11,652 bases of DNA, from the NCBI GenBank assembly GCA_002395225.1, contig DGWH01000121.1:1-11652 (forward strand), read 5' to 3'. How positions within the stretch are numbered: the first letter of the stretch is position 1; every line of letters starts with the position of its first letter. A program made the translations under genes and the position numbers. This DNA comes from Christensenella sp. UBA4263. GTDB taxonomy: Bacteria; Bacillota; Clostridia; Christensenellales; Aristaeellaceae. The notes beneath the pieces are model-generated. The model ran no database searches. It saw nothing but the letters and a program-made list of their open reading frames with translations, and had not been told where the DNA came from. Positions 6,784-11,652 of this stretch are shown piece after piece.

Positions 6784-6834
6784 GAACAAAACGTAAACGC
6801 AATCAACACCCCCTAACCCCTCAATCTTGAGGGG
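6784..6834. repeat. Second GAAC-plus-hairpin copy, possible solo IS91-type end
   Basis: GAAC (6784-6787) is followed after 14 bases by ATCAACACCCCCT, then by the perfect hairpin CCCCTCAA-TC-TTGAGGGG (6817-6834). The same arrangement, with 17 bases instead of 14, begins at the IS91-family left end (7049-7102). It lies just beyond the 3' end of the DUF1703 remnant. It could be the terminal part of a related element whose remainder is lost. A dispersed palindromic repeat is the alternative. Confidence 0.45.
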
Positions 6835-6841
6835 AGTGAGC

Positions 6842-7052
6842 TCACAACAAACTTTGAAAAATGTTTGAAATCTCTGTATTCGGAATTTTGAGTTCAGCCG
6901 GATTTCCGTCATCCTCAGGATCGGCTTTTGTCAGGTACCCGGTCATCAGCAGCACGCTCCACAGGTTCTCCTCCGACTCATGCAAAGTATCAGCCGTCAG
7001 CTCATCCGAGAGGTTTTGCCGGATTGTTCCGCCATTCAGGAGCGTTTCGAAC
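6842..7052 (-). pseudogene. AAA-ATPase-like/DUF1703 gene remnant, 3' part
   Basis: The minus strand encodes KFETLLNGGTIRQNLSDEL, then LWSVLLMTGYLTKADPEDDG, then ELKIPNTEISNIFQ before a stop at 6844-6842. These are characteristic of the central region of the large Firmicutes/Bacteroidetes family annotated as 'AAA family ATPase' or DUF1703, which joins an N-terminal AAA-type ATPase domain to a C-terminal PD-(D/E)XK nuclease-like domain. The nuclease-like C-terminus is absent. Homology seems to stop near 6855, where sequence next to the 6817-6834 hairpin begins. The 5' continuation of this fragment is at 8810-8985, separated from it by the IS91-family element. Together they make about 125 residues of a protein that is normally about 500. 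Confidence 0.72.
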
Positions 7053-7083
7053 TTAACGCCTAGGGCGGCATCAACACCCCCTG

Positions 7084-7103
7084 CCCCCTCAATCTTGAGG
7101 GGG
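7084..7103. repeat. Left-end hairpin of the IS91-family element
   Basis: CCCCCTCAA (7084-7092) pairs with TTGAGGGGG (7095-7103). It is preceded by ATCAACACCCCCTG, 17 bases from the deduced element end. The motif matches the copy at 6802-6834, so this end type occurs twice in the window. Confidence 0.6.
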
Positions 7104-7219
7104 GGGAGCGTTTTCGCAGCTTCCCTTATAATAAATACTCTGAGATTTATGTCACTTGATCTTTTCCCTTCTCTATGTCAAAATAAGATCACATTTCATA
7201 GCGAAGGACGGTATATAAT

Positions 7220-8674
7220 ATGGCCCCTGTCAAAGTTCCAGCACCGCATCATGCCAAGTGCAGCGATCCTTCCTGTCTCTGTCATCGCATAACTACTCAG
7301 TATGATTTCGACAATCCACCAAAACCCCAGGACCAAACTTCCTTTATCCCACCTTCGCGCAGATCAAATCTGTTCTATAAAATTCTACGGGCTGTTCTGC
7401 CTTCTCTCATTGCCCTTCAGACTTTTTTCAACATACGACAAGTTTGTATTGACGAGATAAAGAAAGTGATATCTTGTGGTGATCCGGAAAAAGGTGGCTC
7501 TTTCCTTGCCTGTCCTTGCTGCGGAACATCAAAGTTCGTTCCTTTTACTTGCAAATCACGTTTCTGCCCTTCGTGTGGCAATCTGTATAATATGCAGCGA
7601 TTGGTGAGTGAATCTAATAACCTTCTTGATGTCAACCATTTTCATATCACATTTACAATTGACGAACGCCTGAGAAGATGGTTTCTGGTTAATAGGCTTG
7701 CTCTAAACGATCTATTTGACGCTTCCCGTGACACAATTCTTGGTTATTTCAGGTACGGGCTCGAAGGTTACGATTCTTCCACCACGTATAAACGGGTTAA
7801 GAAGAAAAGAAAAAAGAATAAAGCTGGAAAGAAAAAAGCCAAAAAACTATCTTCCAAAGAATACATTCCCGGAATCGTACTCGTTATGCATACATTCGGC
7901 AGAGACCTGAAATGGAACCCTCATGTACATACTTTATGTACACAAGGCGCCGCTGACAGAAATGGGCTTTGGCATAATTTCACCTACATTGATTACAAGT
8001 ATCTTCATATCGTTTTCATGCAAAAACTGATTTCCCTGCTCAGAAAACGCTTTAAAGGAAACAAGCAATTCCACAAACTGTCATCTCAAATCTATAAGGA
8101 TCATCCCGACGGTTTTCATGTCCATGTAGATAGAATTGAAAAGGCTATTTCTGATAAAGATGCAACTTCCCCGCTTAAGAAAACCATAAAGTACATTGGT
8201 CGATATTTAGGCCGTCCTCCCATCGCCATGTCCCGTATTGACGATTTTGATGAAGAATCCCATAAGGTAACATTCCACTATACTCCACATGAACCGCATG
8301 AAGAGCTTGCACCAGGCGAACCAATGTTTGAAACTCTGCATATGCTTTGTTTTGCTATGCGTCTCATTCGACATATTCCGGACCCTCAGTTTAAAATGAT
8401 TCGTTATGCTGGAGTGTATTCTTCTACCGGTTCTAAAATACTGCCAAAGCACTTTATTGATCTGCATCTTCTTTTCAAACAGAAAAGTCGCCCAAAACGG
8501 ATTCTCTTTTCTCACTGGCGTGGTGCTCACTATCGGACATTTCATACTGATCCAGTCGCCTGTCCAAATTGCCACACTCTAATGGAACTGATTTATATTC
8601 GGGTAGGCGATAAAAAGCACTTTGTCAACAAGCCATATCCACGTATTCCCTGGTCTGATTACAAGGCCGTATAG
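7220..8674 (+). CDS. IS91-family transposase (HUH, two-tyrosine)
   Basis: This 484-residue protein is a single-strand-cutting transposase that moves its element by rolling-circle replication. The N-terminal zinc-binding region has clustered cysteines at C98, C100, C101, C111, C116 and C119. The Y2 transposase domain follows, with HFHITFTIDERLR (140-152), a very basic insert (191-209) and the metal-binding HUH motif in WNPHVHTL (H235, H237). The paired catalytic tyrosines are in KYIGRYLGRP (Y325 and Y329, spaced YxxxY). A C-terminal CPNC pair lies at 448-451. All key residues are present and the frame is intact, so it may be active. The ATG at 7220 has only a distant AAGGA (11 bases), so the start is less certain. 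Its GC content is clearly lower than that of the core genes. Confidence 0.93.
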   Translation: MAPVKVPAPHHAKCSDPSCLCHRITTQYDFDNPPKPQDQTSFIPPSRRSNLFYKILRAVLPSLIALQTFFNIRQVCIDEIKKVISCGDPEKGGSFLACPCCGTSKFVPFTCKSRFCPSCGNLYNMQRLVSESNNLLDVNHFHITFTIDERLRRWFLVNRLALNDLFDASRDTILGYFRYGLEGYDSSTTYKRVKKKRKKNKAGKKKAKKLSSKEYIPGIVLVMHTFGRDLKWNPHVHTLCTQGAADRNGLWHNFTYIDYKYLHIVFMQKLISLLRKRFKGNKQFHKLSSQIYKDHPDGFHVHVDRIEKAISDKDATSPLKKTIKYIGRYLGRPPIAMSRIDDFDEESHKVTFHYTPHEPHEELAPGEPMFETLHMLCFAMRLIRHIPDPQFKMIRYAGVYSSTGSKILPKHFIDLHLLFKQKSRPKRILFSHWRGAHYRTFHTDPVACPNCHTLMELIYIRVGDKKHFVNKPYPRIPWSDYKAV

Positions 8675-8709
8675 ACACGCCACTTCATCATTGCTCTTAG
8701 TATCCTTAT

Positions 8710-8777
8710 GCTAAATAATACTTATTTATTATTGCTTATTTAGCTTCAAAATGGGTTGGGGAAACTATGCCCTTTTG
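8710..8777. repeat. Right-end hairpins of the IS91-family element
   Basis: Two successive inverted repeats follow the transposase stop. GCTAAATAA (8710-8718) pairs with TTATTTAGC (8736-8744). CAAAA-t-GGG (8747-8755) pairs with CCCTTTTG (8770-8777), with one bulged T. The second ends 32 bases before the deduced element end. The first may also act as a transcription terminator. The second is the better candidate for an end recognised by the transposase. Confidence 0.5.
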
Positions 8778-8809
8778 ACCTTCCATCCTCCCATTTTTTC
8801 TGCACAAAT

Positions 8810-8985
8810 TTATCACTCACATCAAAATCTGTTCGCTCAACGAATGTCAGAAGAATCCCGTTATGGCTGGTGTTCTTCCAGTAGTTCTTCATTTTCGCCT
8901 TTCTGTTTTTCAGAAGTGCAGCCACATAGCCCGTTACATCCCAGGGACAGTACACCGATGTGTTTCCGAATACATAACCATCGTA
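8810..8985 (-). pseudogene. AAA-ATPase-like/DUF1703 gene remnant, 5' part
   Basis: The minus strand encodes YDGYVFGNTSVYCPWDV, then MKNYWKNTSHNGILLTF and VERTDFDVSDK up to the IS junction. YDGYxFG and the YW(K/A)NTS segment are hallmark motifs of the AAA-ATPase-like/DUF1703 family. The N-terminal ATPase part with its Walker motifs is missing. The similarity begins at once after the T-run of the terminator at 8989-9018, so the gene was already truncated there. It continues in frame in the fragment ending at 6842. The frame runs on for some codons into the IS (VQKKWEDG...) before a stop. Confidence 0.75.
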
Positions 8986-8988
8986 ACG

Positions 8989-9018
8989 AAAAAGCAAGCC
9001 CGTACCGGGCTTGCTTTT
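8989..9018 (-). terminator. Rho-independent terminator after the secreted-protein gene
   Basis: AAAAGCAAGCCCG (8990-9002) pairs perfectly with CGGGCTTGCTTTT (9006-9018), a 13-bp stem with a 3-base loop, followed by T residues on the minus strand. It starts nine bases after the stop at 9027. The symmetry would allow function on both strands. Confidence 0.92.
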
Positions 9019-9026
9019 GTCATTCC

Positions 9027-10880
9027 TTACTGTTCGCTGACCGCACGTACAAAGGTCCACTGACCCGTCGTCGGTTCCTCACGGAACGTGTAACGGTCTG
9101 TCCGCACTTTGCCGTTATTGGTAATCCGAAGGGCCATTTCGAAATAGTTCTGGGTAAATCCGTTGCTGGTGACGCTCTGCTTCGGGAAATACAGATTTTC
9201 CTTGGCCTGCTGCGCCGTTTTCTGTTCGGCCGTCATTCCCTGTTTGCGAACGTAGATGTTGTTCATCAGGTTCAGCGCGGTCTCGGAAACCTGCAGATTG
9301 AGCCGCAGACGCTCGACCGGAATCAGACGCTCAAATCCGATGCTGTTGAGAACCGTCAGGACTTTTTCCTGCGTCGTCAGCTTCTGATATACCGCATATT
9401 CCTCCGGCGTCAGGATTTCCTGAGCTCCCACCACATCGATGGTCGCCGTCGGATAAGCCAGGCTGATGGTCGCCAGATCGCTGACCAGCTTCTCTACCAT
9501 ATACGCCTGCACCGGAGCCGGTGTTGCCGTCGGAATCGGCGTTGCGGTCGGTTTGGCTGTTGCAGAGGAGGTTGAGCTCTTCCGGTTGATCGGGATACGG
9601 ACCGCATCTCCGTCACTGCCCCAGGTCTTATCCTCACGCATGAAATCGACGCCGGCCACATTGGCAACCTTTTCCTTGCGGGTATCCGAATTGGTCACCC
9701 GATAGGTGGCCCAGACGCTGACCGTCTCGCCAACACCCAGATCGCCAATATACGCATATCCGTCACTGGTGACCTTATATCCGTCGGCCTTTTTAAACCT
9801 GGCGCCCTTCAGGCATTCATACAGCTGCACATGGTGAAGCGGTCCGTTGCCGACATTGGTAATATCCATACGGAACCTTACCGTCTGTCCTGCCTTGAAC
9901 TTGATGAGTTCACCGTACTTGTCCCACTTCTTGTTGGTGATCCACATCGTCATGATTGCTTCGCCAACTTCACGTTTATATGTAATTGAACCCGAAGTTG
10001 TTCCGGACGACGCTTCCTTTATACCGTACCCTTCAACCTCAGGCGGTACCAGTTTGTAAGCTTCGCCGGCTTTAAGTCCGGACCATATCAGTTTCCAGGT
10101 GTTTCCATCTACGCTGGATCCGCTGACTACAGCCGTATCAGGTGCGGCAGGCGTCAGCGCCAGCCGATTCATCAGGGTAGAAATAGACGGTCTCATTTCC
10201 TGATAGTCCGCCGCATCCTCCCATATGATAACCGCACTGTATTCGGCCTCTCCGCCGGCCGGGACTTCTTCTGCATAATACTCTTTATTTGCCGTCACGA
10301 TATCCGGCTGTCCGGGATTTCCGACAAGTACAGACATTGCACTGTCCGAATACCATGCTTTTGCACCATTCCCCGGAGTTACGGCAAAACCTAAAGAGGT
10401 CAGCGTGGGCAGTTCAATCGCTTCATCCTTTACATAGGATTTCTTGACAGGAGAGGCTACTACTCCATTGACATCCTTAAAATGATATGTAATCGTTACA
10501 GGTTCTGCCGCCGTCCACACTGCATACAGATCGATATCTTTCCCATCGGTTTTAACTTCCTGTCCGGGAATAATGCTGGCAGTTTTTGCATTGGAATCTG
10601 TTGACCACCCGGAGAAGTTCGTTCCGGCAGGCGGGGTCATGCTTCCCTGACCTTTTGCAATAAAAGAGGCATTAATCCCATAGTGGTTTGCATCAATGGG
10701 TGCAGGTTCACCGCCGCCGTTGGCATGATAGGTAACAGAGTACGTATTCACTCTGTTCATAAAATTGATTTTGCCGCTGAATGTTGTTGAATTTGAACTG
10801 ACAGTCAATGCAAACGCACTGCCTGCATATACAAACACGAACATGACCGCGAGCAACAGCGTCAGCCATCTTTTGATCAT
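9027..10880 (-). CDS. Secreted multidomain surface protein (InlB-type repeats, Cna-B-like and DUF11-like regions)
   Basis: This 617-residue exported protein begins with a signal peptide (basic MIKRW, hydrophobic core, cleavage probably after SAFA at residue 24). Residues about 48-124 form an InlB/Listeria-Bacteroides (Flg_new) repeat, with TYSVTYHANGGG at the start and IDLYAVW at the end. Residues 128-205 look like a degenerate second copy. About 213-303 resembles a Cna-B beta-sandwich (WKLIWSGLKAGEAYKL). About 307-413 resembles a DUF11-type domain (VRFRMDITNVGNGPLHHV). A Ser/Thr/Pro linker (433-458) leads to a C-terminal domain of about 160 residues that I do not recognise. No LPxTG motif or C-terminal membrane helix is seen, so it is either released or held by other contacts. 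AAAGGA eight bases upstream supports the ATG. It probably shares a transcript with the gene upstream. A role in adhesion or envelope structure is inference only. Confidence 0.85.
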   Translation of the reverse strand: MIKRWLTLLLAVMFVFVYAGSAFALTVSSNSTTFSGKINFMNRVNTYSVTYHANGGGEPAPIDANHYGINASFIAKGQGSMTPPAGTNFSGWSTDSNAKTASIIPGQEVKTDGKDIDLYAVWTAAEPVTITYHFKDVNGVVASPVKKSYVKDEAIELPTLTSLGFAVTPGNGAKAWYSDSAMSVLVGNPGQPDIVTANKEYYAEEVPAGGEAEYSAVIIWEDAADYQEMRPSISTLMNRLALTPAAPDTAVVSGSSVDGNTWKLIWSGLKAGEAYKLVPPEVEGYGIKEASSGTTSGSITYKREVGEAIMTMWITNKKWDKYGELIKFKAGQTVRFRMDITNVGNGPLHHVQLYECLKGARFKKADGYKVTSDGYAYIGDLGVGETVSVWATYRVTNSDTRKEKVANVAGVDFMREDKTWGSDGDAVRIPINRKSSTSSATAKPTATPIPTATPAPVQAYMVEKLVSDLATISLAYPTATIDVVGAQEILTPEEYAVYQKLTTQEKVLTVLNSIGFERLIPVERLRLNLQVSETALNLMNNIYVRKQGMTAEQKTAQQAKENLYFPKQSVTSNGFTQNYFEMALRITNNGKVRTDRYTFREEPTTGQWTFVRAVSEQ

Positions 10881-10928
10881 ATTGATTTTCCTTTCCTCTT
10901 AGTCAATGTCTTGATTTTTTCGCGCCGT

Positions 10929-11652
10929 TTACTCGCCAAGTTTTTGTTCCACAACCTCATCAGGAATGGTGATCTCATGGACATGCGTCACAACACGCCA
11001 GTCATTGGCATAATTGGACTCAGAGAATGTAAAGGTATAGCTGGTTCCGTTTGCACCGGGGATATCTTCCCAGCCGCTTCCGGAATTCGTCTGCCACTGA
11101 ATATCATACTCAACATTCTCATATCCGTTAAGTCTTGCATACAGCGTGATCGAGTCGCCGAAATCAAGCGTATCGCTTACTGAGGCATATACATCCACGC
11201 TTCTCTCGCTGTTCATTTCATCCACAAGCTGAGCAATGAGTTCTGCATTTTCGGGCAGCTCAACTTTTTCTTCGAGTGTCAGCTCAGCTGCAGGTGTTTC
11301 GCTCGGAGCTGGTGTCGGTGTTGCAGACGGATCAGCCGTGGGGGATTCGCTCGGAACAGGTGCCGGAGACTCGGTCGGTTCAGCTGCGGGGGACTCGGTC
11401 GGAGCAGCTTCTTCCTTGTTTTCAGGATCCGCCGTCTCATCCGGATTTTCGACGTTTCCATCGGTTACGATTTCATCATCTACAATCTCAAACGCTTCTC
11501 CGCCCTCGGCAATCTTGACATCAATCAGGTCTTCATCGTCCTCTTCGTCTTCAGCGCCTTCTTCGTTTACGCCGTTCTCGTCCTTCTTCTCTTTCTCTTC
11601 AGCGCCTTCTTCGTTTACGCCGTTCTCGTCCTTCTTCTCTTCCTCTTCAGCG
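10929..11652 (-). CDS. C-terminal part of an acidic-repeat, Ig-like surface protein, cut by window edge
   Basis: The frame is open from the right edge to the TAA at 10929, giving 240 residues of a longer protein. In order it shows acidic/lysine-rich tandem repeats of 16 residues (KKDENGVNEEGAEEKE type), an acidic stretch ending near FEIVDDEIV, and a Pro/Ser/Thr/Glu linker (PTESPAAEPTESPAPVPSES). A short helical segment (LTLEEKVELPENAELIAQLVDEM) follows. The last domain of about 85 residues looks Ig-like, with IQWQTNSGSGWEDIPGANG and SYTFTFSESNYANDWRV. The protein stops shortly after, without a cell-wall sorting signal. The export signal must lie outside the window. The next gene starts 48 bases downstream with no terminator between them, which suggests one operon. 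The function is unknown. Confidence 0.8.
   Translation of the reverse strand, partial: AEEEEKKDENGVNEEGAEEKEKKDENGVNEEGAEDEEDDEDLIDVKIAEGGEAFEIVDDEIVTDGNVENPDETADPENKEEAAPTESPAAEPTESPAPVPSESPTADPSATPTPAPSETPAAELTLEEKVELPENAELIAQLVDEMNSERSVDVYASVSDTLDFGDSITLYARLNGYENVEYDIQWQTNSGSGWEDIPGANGTSYTFTFSESNYANDWRVVTHVHEITIPDEVVEQKLGE
11551..11652. repeat. 48-bp coding tandem repeat
   Basis: TCAGCGCC or its truncated start recurs at 11551, 11599 and 11647, a period of 48 bases (16 codons). The two complete units are nearly identical, with a visible difference near each unit's end (CTTTCTCT versus CTTCCTCT). The array continues past the window edge, so the copy number is unknown. Confidence 0.9.

Larger units (their letters stand above)
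7053..8809 (+). mobile_element. IS91-family rolling-circle insertion sequence, about 1757 bp
   Basis: The boundaries come from the interrupted host gene. Removing 7053-8809 joins GAAC (7049-7052) to TTATCAC (8810-8816) and restores a continuous minus-strand reading frame (SDKFETLL). There is no target duplication, and insertion is directly after GAAC, both known properties of IS91-type elements, which favour GAAC or CAAG. The element holds a single HUH transposase gene, a G/C-rich hairpin near the left end (7084-7103) and two hairpins near the right end (8710-8744 and 8747-8777). These are candidates for the termination and origin sites of rolling-circle transposition. Which end is the origin was not determined. 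Confidence 0.72.

Noticed and set aside
6646..6912. 88-codon minus-strand frame
   Set aside because: It crosses the junction between the DUF1703 remnant, the hairpin repeat and the Rpn promoter region in a different frame from the remnant, so it is a chance frame.
6861..7292. Plus-strand 143-codon frame
   Set aside because: It is antisense to the DUF1703 remnant and runs across the IS left end, and the composition is low-complexity Ser/Pro.
8746..9060. 104-codon minus-strand frame as a complete gene
   Set aside because: Its start lies in the antisense-free end of the surface gene and terminator. Only the middle (8810-8985) is genuine DUF1703-family sequence, and its tail is IS DNA, so it is recorded as a remnant.
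8751..9575. Plus-strand 274-codon frame
   Set aside because: It spans the IS right end, the DUF1703 remnant, a strong terminator and the antisense of the secreted-protein gene, so it is not a coherent gene.

Overview
The window looks like a chromosomal segment of a fairly high-GC Gram-positive anaerobe of the Clostridia type. This is inferred from the Shine-Dalgarno sites, the UPF0126, MATE and type I-beta DAHP synthase genes, the Pro/Thr-rich ('PTATP'-like) linkers of the secreted proteins, and the relic gene families present. No rRNA, tRNA or CRISPR was seen, and the species cannot be named from the sequence.

Region 1 (1-4840) is compact and GC-rich, and carries core genes. A MATE efflux transporter runs off the left edge on the minus strand. 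It is divergent from a UPF0126/TRIC-family membrane protein on the plus strand, which has a near-consensus promoter and a leader of about 165 nt with competing hairpins. A strong hairpin terminator separates that gene from a tightly overlapping minus-strand operon: DAHP synthase (first step of the shikimate pathway), a YdcF/SanA-like DUF218 membrane-anchored protein, and the 16S rRNA methyltransferase rsmG. Start and stop codons in this operon overlap as GTGA and ATGA.

Region 2 (about 5000-8985) is a lower-GC patch of mobile and broken DNA. It holds a putative IS21-type end made of three 22-bp-spaced repeats, a gene of unrecognised family with an in-frame TGA and a lost C-terminus, an intact Rpn-type PD-(D/E)XK nuclease/transposase gene with its own promoter and terminator, and an IS91-family HUH (Y2) transposase element. 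The IS91 element sits inside the remnant of an AAA-ATPase-like/DUF1703 gene. Removing 7053-8809 rejoins the two halves in frame directly after a GAAC tetranucleotide, the known target type of the family. A second GAAC-plus-hairpin copy at 6784-6834 looks like another element end.

Region 3 (about 8985-11652) carries two minus-strand genes for exported proteins, probably co-transcribed. The upstream one is cut by the right edge. It has acidic 16-residue tandem repeats, a Pro/Ser/Thr linker and a C-terminal Ig-like domain. The downstream one is a complete 617-residue protein with a signal peptide, InlB-type repeats, a Cna-B-like region, a DUF11-like beta domain, a Pro/Thr linker and a C-terminal domain I do not recognise. 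A 13-bp hairpin terminator ends the unit.

No clear new defence or biosynthetic system is visible. The most informative features are the exact, in-frame reconstruction of the IS91 insertion, the duplicated IS-end hairpins, the structured leader of the UPF0126 gene, and the uncharacterised pair of surface proteins.
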